Source: Flavobacterium sp.
Lineage (GTDB): Bacteria; Bacteroidota; Bacteroidia; Flavobacteriales; Flavobacteriaceae
DNA: 64,000 bases
Direction: 5' to 3'
Assembly (NCBI GenBank): GCA_018883065.1
Contig: VEQT01000001.1
Coordinates: 33,028-97,027, forward strand
Positions 20,308 through 28,899 of the stretch are shown here, in pieces (position 1 is the stretch's first letter; every line of letters begins with the position of its first letter). The translations under genes were made by a program, and so were the position numbers. Below the pieces are notes generated by a model. That model searched no databases. It was not told the origin of the DNA and worked only from the letters and a program-made list of their open reading frames with translations.

Positions 20308-20946
20308 ATGAAGAAAAATGCTGTCCTTTTAATTCTTTTTATTCTGCCCATTGTGGCCTATCTTTTTTTTGCAACTGGGGTAAATAAATTTATGTTTTTA
20401 CCCACTGTAACACCCAGCATTCCTGATGTGTCACACTGGAAAACCTTAGATGGAAAACCGGTTACTTTGGATAAAAAAATTAGTATATTGGGTTTTGCTG
20501 GATACAAGGTATTGACACGAAAAGGCAATTATTTTAATTTAAATCAGAAGATATACCTTAAAAACAAGGATTTTACTGATTTTCAATTTGTTATTGTAGC
20601 ACCTAGGGGTTCAGAACAAAATGTACGTGTGCTTTTAAACGGATTAAAAAGTTTATCCGATACCTCTAAATGGTTGTTCGTTTTTGCACCCCAAGCTGAA
20701 ATTGAAGTGTTTTTCTCTAAATTGAAATTGAAAGGGAAATTAGATGCCGATGGTGGCAGTAATTTTGTGTACATTATAGATAAAAAGAGAAACCTTCGCG
20801 GCCGCAAAGACCCAAAAGAATACAAAGAAGGATACAACGCAATTTCACCAGCAGATGTCTACAATGAAATGACAGATGATGTCAAGGTAATTCTTGCAGA
20901 GTACAGACTGGCGCTAAAACGCAACAACGCAGATCGTCAAAACTAA
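20308..20946 (+). CDS. Membrane-anchored SCO/thioredoxin-like protein without cysteines
   Basis: Protein of 212 residues from ATG 20308. One N-terminal transmembrane anchor (NAVLLILFILPIVAYLFFATG) is followed by an extracytoplasmic domain. The segment NFVYIIDKKRNLRGRKDPKE resembles the late strand-turn-strand of SCO and peroxiredoxin-like folds, and VTLDKKISILGFAG resembles the early part. The whole protein contains no cysteine, so it cannot bind copper or exchange disulfides in the SCO manner. It lies 11 nt before a genuine SCO gene, suggesting a structural or partner role in oxidase assembly. The fold call is inference. Confidence 0.7.
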   Translation: MKKNAVLLILFILPIVAYLFFATGVNKFMFLPTVTPSIPDVSHWKTLDGKPVTLDKKISILGFAGYKVLTRKGNYFNLNQKIYLKNKDFTDFQFVIVAPRGSEQNVRVLLNGLKSLSDTSKWLFVFAPQAEIEVFFSKLKLKGKLDADGGSNFVYIIDKKRNLRGRKDPKEYKEGYNAISPADVYNEMTDDVKVILAEYRLALKRNNADRQN

Positions 20947-20957
20947 AGGAACTCGAT

Positions 20958-21641
20958 ATGGCCTCTAAAACCTCATATATAGGTATTTCATTTGTAGTAT
21001 TGGTATTCGGAATTTTTGCCGTACCCAAAATTATTGATCGAATTTCAACAGGTACCACGGTTAAAGGAGCAGGTTTAGATCTAGTTAGCTCTGGGAAAGT
21101 AAGCAAAGAGCTTGTAAAAATAGGACCGGCACCGCGTTTTTCCCTTACCAATCAAAACGGAAAAACCATTACATCCGATGATTTTAAAGGCAAAGTATAT
21201 GTGTTGGAGTTTTTCTTTTCGACTTGTCCGTCTATTTGCCCTATCATGAATCGAAATATGCTTGACATTCAAAATAAGTTTTTTGGAAATCCCAATTTTG
21301 GTATTGCATCCATCACCATTAATCCTGAAAACGATACCCCTGCTGTATTGCTTGAACACGCTAAGAAAATAGGTGTAAAATCATCCAACTGGCATTTTCT
21401 ATCCGGAGATAAAGCCTACATATTTGATTTATCTAATAAAGGGTTTAATTTGTATGCTGGTCAAAATCCCAAAATTCAAGGCGGATTTGAACATTCTGGT
21501 TTATTTGCCCTAATTGACAAAAAAGGATTTATTCGCTGCCGTAAAGACCAATTTGGCAATCCAATTTTATATTATGATGGCCTCACCAAAGAAGGGGTAA
21601 AAAACATTCAAAAAGACATAGAACTATTAATACAAGAATAA
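20958..21641 (+). CDS. SCO1/SenC family copper chaperone
   Basis: Membrane-anchored, extracytoplasmic thioredoxin-fold protein that helps deliver copper to the CuA or CuB centre of cytochrome oxidase. It has 227 residues. The N-terminal anchor is at about 5-25 (YIGISFVVLVFGIFAV). The copper-binding pair C90 and C94 lies in STCPSICPIMN, and the third ligand is His179 in GGFEHSGLF. The start ATG is 11 nt after the upstream gene and the stop 2 nt before the DUF420 gene, so the three are co-transcribed. Confidence 0.95.
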   Translation: MASKTSYIGISFVVLVFGIFAVPKIIDRISTGTTVKGAGLDLVSSGKVSKELVKIGPAPRFSLTNQNGKTITSDDFKGKVYVLEFFFSTCPSICPIMNRNMLDIQNKFFGNPNFGIASITINPENDTPAVLLEHAKKIGVKSSNWHFLSGDKAYIFDLSNKGFNLYAGQNPKIQGGFEHSGLFALIDKKGFIRCRKDQFGNPILYYDGLTKEGVKNIQKDIELLIQE

Positions 21642-21643
21642 GT

Positions 21644-22186
21644 ATGAAAACCAAAACGATTGAACAAAAGTCAAAGACATTTATAATTATTGTATCTATT
21701 TTAATTCCCGTAGTGGTTGCTATATTATTTAATGTAAAACTAAATGACTTTGGATATAATGTAGCCCCAATGCATTTTTTACCACCCATTTATGCCGGAA
21801 TTAATGCGCTTACTGCCGTGGTTTTGGTAGCTGCTGTTGTGTCTATTAAGAACGGCAATCGAGTAGTGCACGAACGATTAATGACCTCGGCTATTGTGTT
21901 GTCCGTTTTGTTTTTGGTGATGTATGTCATTTACCACATGACGACAGAATCTACCAAATACGGAGGGGAAGGGATGCTGCGTTTGGTGTACTTTGGCTTC
22001 CTGATTTCGCACATTATTTTGTCAATCGCCATTATTCCTCTTGTACTCATTACGTATGTTAGGGCTTTGTCAGAGCGTTTTGATCAACACAAAAAAATAG
22101 CCAAAATTACCTTTCCAATTTGGTTGTATGTAGCTGTAACGGGTGTAATTGTATATTGGATGATTGCTCCTTACTATGTGTCGTAA
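21644..22186 (+). CDS. DUF420 family membrane protein
   Basis: Integral membrane protein of 180 residues with about five hydrophobic helices. DUF420 proteins are usually encoded with cytochrome oxidase assembly genes (CtaM-like), consistent with the SCO gene 2 nt upstream. Conserved features visible are MHFLPPIYAGINALTAV, NRVVHERLMTSA, MYVIYHMTTES and the last helix. Histidines at the membrane edge (HERLM, YHMTT, SHIIL) could bind heme or metal; that is inference. The end overlaps the next small gene by 11 nt. Confidence 0.9.
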   Translation: MKTKTIEQKSKTFIIIVSILIPVVVAILFNVKLNDFGYNVAPMHFLPPIYAGINALTAVVLVAAVVSIKNGNRVVHERLMTSAIVLSVLFLVMYVIYHMTTESTKYGGEGMLRLVYFGFLISHIILSIAIIPLVLITYVRALSERFDQHKKIAKITFPIWLYVAVTGVIVYWMIAPYYVS

Positions 22187-22406
22187 TTCAAAAGCTGCAT
22201 TTTTGGGTGTTGCACTTTTTATGTGTAACAGTTTCACCAGTTTTTCACAGTGTGCCATGTGTAGAGCCGCAATTGAAACCGAAGGAAATGCTACCAAAGC
22301 AGAAGCATTAAATGATGGGATAGTGTACCTTATGGCCATGCCCTATGTGTTGGTAGGAATTTTGGGCTATACCATTTACCGGATGCGAAAAAAGAAACAA
22401 GTCTAA
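22176..22406 (+). CDS. Small CxxC membrane protein at the end of the oxidase-assembly operon
   Basis: Protein of 76 residues from ATG 22176, overlapping the DUF420 gene by 11 nt; a TTG at 22164 is less likely. An N-terminal hydrophobic stretch (AAFLGVALFMCNSFTSF) looks like a signal peptide or helix. It is followed at once by QCAMCRAAIE, a CxxC motif placed just outside the membrane, then a second helix (LMAMPYVLVGILGYTIYRM) and a basic tail. The position after SCO and DUF420 suggests a role in copper or disulfide handling during oxidase assembly. I do not recognise a named family. Its stop abuts the stop of the convergent DUF4403 gene. Confidence 0.8.
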   Translation: MCRNSKAAFLGVALFMCNSFTSFSQCAMCRAAIETEGNATKAEALNDGIVYLMAMPYVLVGILGYTIYRMRKKKQV

Positions 22407-23804
22407 TTATTTGATTCCATCCACAGTTACTTTTACATCTCCAGTAATTTTTACAAAGGCCAGCAAAGCTTGATTGGTTAATTGTATTTTTTGAAAATCT
22501 AAACTGTTCAAGTTTCCATTCACAAAAACGCCTGGCATTGGACTATAATTTTTCATGTATTTTACCAAATTTTGCTTTCCTTCTTCAAGATTTCCTTGAA
22601 TAGAATACCGGCAGTTTTCTTGCATTTTTTTTAGAATCAATCCTTGTGCCAGCCAACTTGCGGTTTTCATTAAGCGGTTTTTGGTGTCAATCACATAATC
22701 TAAGTCTTCAAAATAAATCGCTTTGGTTTCGGGATTATAGGCAGGAATGCCAGATAAATAGACCGTTCCATTGACACTTCCCAGCAAATCCAAGGCAATT
22801 ATTAGTTTTCCTTCTTTGTGCCAAAGTGATACGTTTTGCACGGTTACTTTCTTTTTTCCATTGCCAAACTCTTGTCCTTTGAAATTTTCGGTCATAATTC
22901 GCGAGGCATTGTCATAGGTAGACACGGCAACTACATTGGCCGCTACGGTATTGGGTATTTTTTGTGCGGTTTTGAGTGCAATCTTATTTTTATCAAATTT
23001 TGAAGCGGGCTGTTGTCCAATTCGTGTTTCCATCAGGCATTTGAAACCCAAATCAAAATGGATGGCTTCCTTTTGAATCTGTGCATCAGTGGCATATAAT
23101 TCTTGAGGAGTTATGCTAAGCCAGGTTTGATAGGTTTTATTCATTTCAAATGGGGTAGTTATTTTTTCTAAGGCCGCCAATACATTGGGTTTAAAATCAA
23201 CGGCGGTAGTAATCGCATTGTCAATTGTTTTTTCAATTTTGGCTTTACATAATTTTATTGCAGGGTTAATGAGGTAGGTTATGGGTACTGCTTTTCCAAA
23301 CACCGTTACCGATGGGCTTTCATTCCAATCAAGTGATCTAAAGTCAGTTTGGGTTGCGAGTTTCCAATTGGCCATGTGCACATCACTAACCAAGGTAATT
23401 ACTCCATTAAAATTAAATTCGCGGGTATCGTACAAATCGATTCCCAATTTGGATGTGCCAATCCGATACTTAATTTGGGCTTTTAATGGCAATACGGTTT
23501 TTATTTTTCCAGCTTCATTTTGAATTTGTATAGCCGCTTGCTTCCAAATTTTTACTTCTAAATTGTCGTCTTCAATCGTGTTGTCATCATAAATTAAACC
23601 CGCCAACGATTTGTTGATTTGGTTTTCGACATCTTGTAATTTGATACTGATGGGCATATTGATATACGAGGGTGTTGCGTCATAGAGTAGAGGCGCAGCA
23701 TTATCGGCTACTGGTTTTAACGCTTCAATTTTAGAGGTAGATCCACAATTTGAAAACAGTACAACTGCACCCAACATTATGTATTTTGAAATAATTCGTA
23801 TCAT
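22407..23804 (-). CDS. DUF4403 family lipoprotein
   Basis: Probable envelope lipoprotein of 465 residues from ATG 23804; an upstream start at 23837 would add 11 residues before the signal peptide. The N-terminus MIRIISKYIMLGAVVLFSNCG has a short basic part, a hydrophobic core and a lipobox-like SNC. The body resembles DUF4403, a Bacteroidota family of unknown function, with lipid-binding tubular folds suggested for relatives (PSYINMPISIKLQDVENQIN, YLINPAIKLCKAKIEKTIDN). The adjacent stop codons with the upstream convergent gene leave no space for a separate terminator. Confidence 0.82.
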   Translation of the reverse strand: MIRIISKYIMLGAVVLFSNCGSTSKIEALKPVADNAAPLLYDATPSYINMPISIKLQDVENQINKSLAGLIYDDNTIEDDNLEVKIWKQAAIQIQNEAGKIKTVLPLKAQIKYRIGTSKLGIDLYDTREFNFNGVITLVSDVHMANWKLATQTDFRSLDWNESPSVTVFGKAVPITYLINPAIKLCKAKIEKTIDNAITTAVDFKPNVLAALEKITTPFEMNKTYQTWLSITPQELYATDAQIQKEAIHFDLGFKCLMETRIGQQPASKFDKNKIALKTAQKIPNTVAANVVAVSTYDNASRIMTENFKGQEFGNGKKKVTVQNVSLWHKEGKLIIALDLLGSVNGTVYLSGIPAYNPETKAIYFEDLDYVIDTKNRLMKTASWLAQGLILKKMQENCRYSIQGNLEEGKQNLVKYMKNYSPMPGVFVNGNLNSLDFQKIQLTNQALLAFVKITGDVKVTVDGIK

Positions 23805-23933
23805 TTTTAGGCTATTTTGACCACAAAAGTAATTCATTTAAGCGATAGGATTTTAGTAAATATCTGGTAAAGGTTCCTTAATTTGAATTCAAAAAAATTA
23901 ACAAACATTTTTAAAAAAATGCGTTTACAATGA

Positions 23934-23941
23934 TACCTTTG
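23934..23941 (+). promoter_or_regulatory. -7 promoter box of the tolC-hlyD-tsaB unit
   Basis: TACCTTTG fits TAnnTTTG, 26 nt before the ATG at 23968. The 163-bp divergent region shared with the DUF4403 gene is very A/T rich. Confidence 0.55.
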
Positions 23942-23967
23942 CAGCACTTTAAAATGTATTCAATTTT

Positions 23968-25344
23968 ATGACCATTAAGCAATTTTGTGTAGGTAGTTTA
24001 CTTATTTGTACTGCAGCTGTATGCAATGCACAACAACCACTAAAATGGACCCTAGAAGACTGTGTTAGTTATGCTTGGACACATAACATTAGTGTAAAAC
24101 AATCGGAGCTTGATGTACAGTCAGCACAAATTGAGAAATCGGCGGGTTTTGGTGCTTTTCTGCCTTCGGTTAATGCCAATTCGTCGCACAGCTGGAACGT
24201 GGGTCTAAATCAAAACATCACAACAAACTTACTGGAAAATCAAACTACACAGTTTACCTCTTTGGGAGCAAATGTAGGAGTAGATATCTACAAAGGATTG
24301 CAAAATCAACTTCGATTCCGTAAATCCAAATTGGCAATTCTTGCAGCGCAATATCAACTGGCCAAGATGAAAGATGATATTGGATTGAATGTAGCCAATG
24401 CATTTTTGCAAATATTGTTCAATAAAGAGAGTCTTAAGGTTCAAAAAGATCAGTTGTCCATCAGCGAAAAGCAATTGCAACGCACACAGGAATTTGTAGA
24501 CGCAGGTGTGTTGCCACGAGGAGATGTTCTTGACAGCAAAGCTACCGTTGCTTCTGACAAACAAAAAGTGGTGGTGGCCGAAAACGCATTGTTGATTTCC
24601 AAATTGAGTTTAGCACAATTGCTGCAATTAGACAATTTTCAAGAATTTGATATCGTCGATGCCGATTACCAAGCAATTCAAAGTGAGGTTATGTTTCAAT
24701 CGCCATCAGCGATCATAGCCAAAGCGAAAGAAAACAGAGTGGAACTCAAATTAGCCAAAACCAACATGGAGGTGGCGGATAAAGATATTAGCATAGCAAG
24801 ATCAGCCTATCAACCAACCATTCAAGGATTTTACGGATTTAATTCAAGGATTTCGTATGCTGATATTCCACTATTTGACGCATCAGGCAACCTTATTGGC
24901 ACGCGTGGTCCATTGCCGTTTAGTCAACAATTCAACAACAACAAAGGACACCAATTTGGGTTACAGCTTAGCGTTCCTATTTTTAATGGGTTTACAGTAA
25001 AATACAATGTTAAGCGCGCTAAAGTTGCCCTAGAACGTTCCAAAATTGCATACGCCCAAAGTGAGCTTGATTTAGAACGCACCATCTATTCTGCCTACAC
25101 AGATGCCCAAGGTGCGTACAAAGCCTATGAGTCGGCTCTAACTGCACGTGATGCGCGAAGTACTGCGTTGGACTATGCCAAGGAACGCTTTGATGTTGGA
25201 CTCATGAACACCTTTGAGTACAACCAAGCACAAACTCTATATGTAAACGCACAATCTGAAGTGTTGCGCACTAAATACGATTATATTTTTAGAACCAAAA
25301 TTGTAGAGTTTTATTTTGGTTTACCTATACAATTAAAACCTTAA
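23968..25344 (+). CDS. TolC family outer-membrane efflux protein
   Basis: Outer-membrane channel of a tripartite efflux or secretion system, 458 residues. A signal peptide ends near residue 21 (LLICTAAVCNAQQ). Two related halves carry long coiled-coil segments: NVANAFLQILFNKESLKVQ with EFVDAGVLPRGDVLDSKATV, and TDAQGAYKAYESALTARDA with KERFDVGLMNTFEYNQAQT. The stop is 3 nt before the adaptor gene. No inner-membrane pump (RND or ABC) is encoded in the operon, so the partner must lie elsewhere. Confidence 0.93.
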   Translation: MTIKQFCVGSLLICTAAVCNAQQPLKWTLEDCVSYAWTHNISVKQSELDVQSAQIEKSAGFGAFLPSVNANSSHSWNVGLNQNITTNLLENQTTQFTSLGANVGVDIYKGLQNQLRFRKSKLAILAAQYQLAKMKDDIGLNVANAFLQILFNKESLKVQKDQLSISEKQLQRTQEFVDAGVLPRGDVLDSKATVASDKQKVVVAENALLISKLSLAQLLQLDNFQEFDIVDADYQAIQSEVMFQSPSAIIAKAKENRVELKLAKTNMEVADKDISIARSAYQPTIQGFYGFNSRISYADIPLFDASGNLIGTRGPLPFSQQFNNNKGHQFGLQLSVPIFNGFTVKYNVKRAKVALERSKIAYAQSELDLERTIYSAYTDAQGAYKAYESALTARDARSTALDYAKERFDVGLMNTFEYNQAQTLYVNAQSEVLRTKYDYIFRTKIVEFYFGLPIQLKP

Positions 25345-25347
25345 GTT

Positions 25348-26640
25348 ATGTCAAAAAAAACCACCTACATTCTTGTTGGTTCAGCCATTTTGCTTGTTGT
25401 TGTGCTTGTAACACTATCCAAATTCAATATAATTGGGTCTAAAGAAAATAGTATTGAAGTAGAAGTAGCCAAAGCCAATGAAATTACAATAATTGAAACC
25501 GTTTCGGCTACAGGTAAAATTCAACCTGAAATTGAAGTAAAAATATCATCTGAAGTATCTGGAGAAATTATTTCGTTGCCAATTAAAGAAGGCCAGGTGG
25601 TAAAAAAAGGCGATTTATTGGTAAAAATTAACCCCGACCTATATACTTCTGGGTATAACCGTACCGTTGCTGGATTATCGCAGACCAAAGCGGGTTTAAG
25701 TCAAGCTGATGCTGCATATAACGAAGCCAAAGCCAATTTTGACCGAAACAAAACGCTATTTGACAAAGGAATTATTTCAAAGTCTGACTGGGACAAAGCG
25801 GTATCTGCATTTGAATCGGCCAAAGCAAACAAACAATCGGCTTATTACAATGTGAGAAGCGCATCAGCCACAGTAAATGAGGCCAAGGATAATTTGGGAC
25901 GCACCACTATTTATGCCCCAGCAGACGGAACAATTTCAATGCTCAATGTGGAGTTGGGTGAGCGCGTTTTGGGAACACAACAAATGACAGGAACTGAACT
26001 GTTGCGCGTAGCCAACCTAAATAACATGGAGGTTGAAGTGGATGTAAACGAAAATGATATCGTTAAGATAAGTGTGGGTGATTCGGCAAATGTAGAAGTA
26101 GATGCCTACCTAAAAAAACAATTTAAAGGAGTAGTAACCAGTATTTCTAATTCTGCAAGTACCACCCTTACGGCTGATCAGGTTACCAATTTTAAAGTCA
26201 AAGTGCGCATTGTCAAATCATCTTATGCTGATTTGGTGGCTGGGAAACCGGCTAGCTATTCGCCATTTCGTCCGGGTATGACCGCTACAGTTGACATTAT
26301 CACCAAACGCAAAGAAAATGTAATTGGCGTACCCATTAGTGCGGTTGTGATCAAAACAGACACTACTCCGGTCAAGAAAATAGTGGTAGAAGACGAGTCA
26401 ACCGATCAGACAATTAAGTCCAAAAGCGACAAAAAAATGGAATGTGTGTTTGTGAAAAAAGGATCCAGAGCGGTAATCAAAGTAATCAAAACAGGTATTC
26501 AAGACGACACCAACATTGAGGTCATTTCAGGACTATCTAAAGGAGACGAACTGATTATAGGACCCTACACTACAGTTTCAAAAGACCTGAATTCAGGCGA
26601 TAAGATTTCAGTTACCAAGTCGCCAGCGCTTAAAAAGTAA
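25348..26640 (+). CDS. HlyD/MacA-like periplasmic adaptor subunit
   Basis: Membrane-fusion protein that links an inner-membrane transporter to TolC, 430 residues. An N-terminal anchor (YILVGSAILLVVVLVTL) precedes a biotinyl-lipoyl-like half motif (SGEIISLPIKEGQVVKKGDLL), a coiled-coil hairpin at about 105-180, the second lipoyl half (GRTTIYAPADGTISML), and beta-barrel and membrane-proximal domains. The arrangement is closest to MacA-type adaptors of ABC exporters. Its TAA overlaps the tsaB ATG by one base (TAATG), indicating translational coupling. Confidence 0.92.
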   Translation: MSKKTTYILVGSAILLVVVLVTLSKFNIIGSKENSIEVEVAKANEITIIETVSATGKIQPEIEVKISSEVSGEIISLPIKEGQVVKKGDLLVKINPDLYTSGYNRTVAGLSQTKAGLSQADAAYNEAKANFDRNKTLFDKGIISKSDWDKAVSAFESAKANKQSAYYNVRSASATVNEAKDNLGRTTIYAPADGTISMLNVELGERVLGTQQMTGTELLRVANLNNMEVEVDVNENDIVKISVGDSANVEVDAYLKKQFKGVVTSISNSASTTLTADQVTNFKVKVRIVKSSYADLVAGKPASYSPFRPGMTATVDIITKRKENVIGVPISAVVIKTDTTPVKKIVVEDESTDQTIKSKSDKKMECVFVKKGSRAVIKVIKTGIQDDTNIEVISGLSKGDELIIGPYTTVSKDLNSGDKISVTKSPALKK

Positions 26641-27314
26641 TGGCGTATATTCTTCACATAGAAACGGCAACCAAAAATTGTTCTGTTGCACTTTCATTCG
26701 AAGGAAAATTGATTGCAAGCCAAGAACTGGCAACCGATGGCTATGCACATGCCGAAAAATTACACGTTTTTATCAAGGCAACGTTGCAACAAGCCAATGT
26801 ACAATTTGCCCAACTCAATGCTATTGCTGTGAGCAAAGGCCCTGGTTCTTATACCGGATTACGCATAGGTAACTCTGCAGCCAAAGGCCTGTGTTTTTCT
26901 TTAAACATTCCATTACTTGCAGTAGATACCTTAGCTGTTTTGGCCACACAAGCCCAATCAAAAGTAAAAGAAGGGTTTATTGTGCCCATGTTGGATGCTC
27001 GCCGAATGGAAGTGTATTCGGCAGTGTATACTCCCCAAGTTGAAATTAGCCAGGCAGTTCAAGCAGAAATTCTTGACGAGCAATCGTATGGTGCATGTAG
27101 TGAAGCGCTTTATTTTGTGGGCGATTGCCAAGACAAGTTAAAAACGGTTTTAACCCAACCAAATTTTCATTTCATACCCGAAATCGTCTATCCATCGGCC
27201 AAAGACATGTTGGCCATAAGTTACGCCAAATACATTAACAAGGAATTTGAAGACCTGGCTTACTACGAACCGTTTTACCTCAAGGATTTCGTGGGCACGA
27301 TATCCAAAAAATAA
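26640..27314 (+). CDS. tsaB: tRNA threonylcarbamoyladenosine biosynthesis protein TsaB
   Basis: ASKHA-fold partner of TsaD in the TsaBDE complex, which makes the essential t6A modification at tRNA position 37. It has 224 residues, the normal size. The N-terminal ATPase-like strand YILHIETATKNCSVAL and the conserved KGPGSYTGLRIG motif are present. The start overlaps the adaptor stop codon. Co-transcription of a housekeeping tRNA enzyme with an efflux pair is a genomic neighbourhood, not evidence of a shared pathway. Confidence 0.95.
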   Translation: MAYILHIETATKNCSVALSFEGKLIASQELATDGYAHAEKLHVFIKATLQQANVQFAQLNAIAVSKGPGSYTGLRIGNSAAKGLCFSLNIPLLAVDTLAVLATQAQSKVKEGFIVPMLDARRMEVYSAVYTPQVEISQAVQAEILDEQSYGACSEALYFVGDCQDKLKTVLTQPNFHFIPEIVYPSAKDMLAISYAKYINKEFEDLAYYEPFYLKDFVGTISKK

Positions 27315-27315
27315 A

Positions 27316-28008
27316 CTACAAACCGTTTAAAAACACCATTAATTTTAAGCGGTCGTTTGGCTGTTTAAGGTCTAATGGATGTTGTTTAAAATACGCTTCA
27401 ATTTGCTCCTTTTGGCTAGGGAACAACTGAATGAGCTGTTTTTTGTTTGAGGGAAATTCAAAAATGCCGACTTTTTCTTTTTTAAGGTAAAACGTTTCTG
27501 CCGCTTTTACATACTTGGCTGGGCGAGAAGTTTCAAGAGTGGTTTTGGCTGTTTTGCCATCATAGAAGGTAATGTTCTCTTTGCTGTATAGCGTAAAATT
27601 TCCTTCTGTTTGATGTTCAATTAAATAACCCGTATGGTTTTTTCCGGATCGATTGGTATAGGTGGTTAGTACATATTTAACTTCAGGTTCACCTAAAAAA
27701 ATCGGACTAAAATCTGAAAGTTTATCCAGTATTAGCGTATCGTTTTTTGGGGTAATGAATTCAAATTCATCGGCATATACATTGTATCGCATGCGGGCTT
27801 TTTGATTCACACGTTCAATTTTTGCCCATTGAAACACGGATACCAAATAGGGCAGTCCTTCTGGTCGATTTGCAGTGTTTAGCGGATTTCGAAATATTTT
27901 ACCTGCTGTATTTGGATCCAACACCTCGTATTTCAAGTTGAATCCATTGAATTGTGCTTGGGAAAATAGGCCAAGTAAACAAAAAATATAGAGGTAGATT
28001 TTTCTCAT
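27316..28008 (-). CDS. Secreted protein of unknown function
   Basis: Protein of 230 residues from ATG 28008. The open frame continues upstream, but the signal peptide MRKIYLYIFCLLGLFSQAQF fixes the start. The mature part has no motif I can name; it is rich in beta-forming, aromatic and charged residues (KYVLTTYTNRSGKNHTGYLI, ITFYDGKTAKTTLETSRPAK), so it probably folds in the periplasm or on the surface. The gene lies 13 nt after the MscS gene in the same direction, suggesting co-transcription. It converges with tsaB with one base between the stops. Confidence 0.8.
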   Translation of the reverse strand: MRKIYLYIFCLLGLFSQAQFNGFNLKYEVLDPNTAGKIFRNPLNTANRPEGLPYLVSVFQWAKIERVNQKARMRYNVYADEFEFITPKNDTLILDKLSDFSPIFLGEPEVKYVLTTYTNRSGKNHTGYLIEHQTEGNFTLYSKENITFYDGKTAKTTLETSRPAKYVKAAETFYLKKEKVGIFEFPSNKKQLIQLFPSQKEQIEAYFKQHPLDLKQPNDRLKLMVFLNGL

Positions 28009-28021
28009 TGTGTACAGTTCA

Positions 28022-28846
28022 TTACTTGTTTTCCGTGAGACTATAGGGTTGGATGTGCAGCGCATTTTGTTCAAATGTAAGCAGACACTCTTCAAGAATT
28101 TCGGTTACTGCTTTGGTGTAATTAGGTGTTTTGACCCAGGCACGTATGGCAATTTTTATGCCTGTTTCGGTGAACTCTTTTACAACAATTGCAGGAATTG
28201 GTTGCTGCAATACCAACGTGTTTTTTGCTAATATTTCGAGTATTAGTTCTCGGGCTTGTGGGATTGAGGTGTTATACGGTAAAACCATTGGGATATCGGT
28301 TCTCCGGGTTGTTTTGCGTGAAAAATTGATTATCGTATTGTTTGATAAGGTACCGTTTGGGATAAAAATTACTTGGTTGTTGTCGGTTTGTAATTGGGTA
28401 ACAAAAATTTGAATATCAATTACAGTGCCTTCTACATTTTGGGCCAATATGGTATCACCTAGTTTAAAAGGTTTGAACAATATAATCAAAATTCCACCTG
28501 CAAAATTTGACAACGAACCTTGTAAAGACAACCCAACTGCTAAGCCAGCTGCTCCTAAAATGGCTACAAATGAGGTAGATTCAATGCCCAATTTTGAAAT
28601 AACGGCTATGATCAGTACTATGCGCAATCCCCAAAAAAGCACATTGCATAAAAATTCAACAAGTGTAGGTTCTACTTCTCGTTTGATTAAAATTTTGCGC
28701 GCTAAATTGTTGATAAACCGAATGGCATAGCCCCCAATAAAAAACAGAAGCAACGCAGCCAATAATTTGGGAGAATAATCCAATAATAGATTAATTATAG
28801 ACCGCAAATAATCATGCAAAGAGGTAATGTTAAGGGTGTCTTTCAT
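28022..28846 (-). CDS. Small-conductance mechanosensitive channel (MscS family)
   Basis: Inner-membrane channel that opens under membrane tension to release solutes on hypo-osmotic shock. It has 274 residues, like E. coli MscS. Three transmembrane segments lie at about 25-45, 68-90 and 92-120. The glycine/alanine-rich pore helix AAGLAVGLSLQGSLSNFAGG and the family motif ILFKPFKLGDTI are followed by the beta domain (VTQLQTDNNQVIFIPNGTL) and a C-terminal alpha/beta domain. It is upstream of the unknown secreted gene. Confidence 0.95.
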   Translation of the reverse strand: MKDTLNITSLHDYLRSIINLLLDYSPKLLAALLLFFIGGYAIRFINNLARKILIKREVEPTLVEFLCNVLFWGLRIVLIIAVISKLGIESTSFVAILGAAGLAVGLSLQGSLSNFAGGILIILFKPFKLGDTILAQNVEGTVIDIQIFVTQLQTDNNQVIFIPNGTLSNNTIINFSRKTTRRTDIPMVLPYNTSIPQARELILEILAKNTLVLQQPIPAIVVKEFTETGIKIAIRAWVKTPNYTKAVTEILEECLLTFEQNALHIQPYSLTENK

Positions 28847-28899
28847 AAAAGGAAATATTTAAAATAGGCAGTCAAAATTACTAAAATAAGCGCAGTGGC

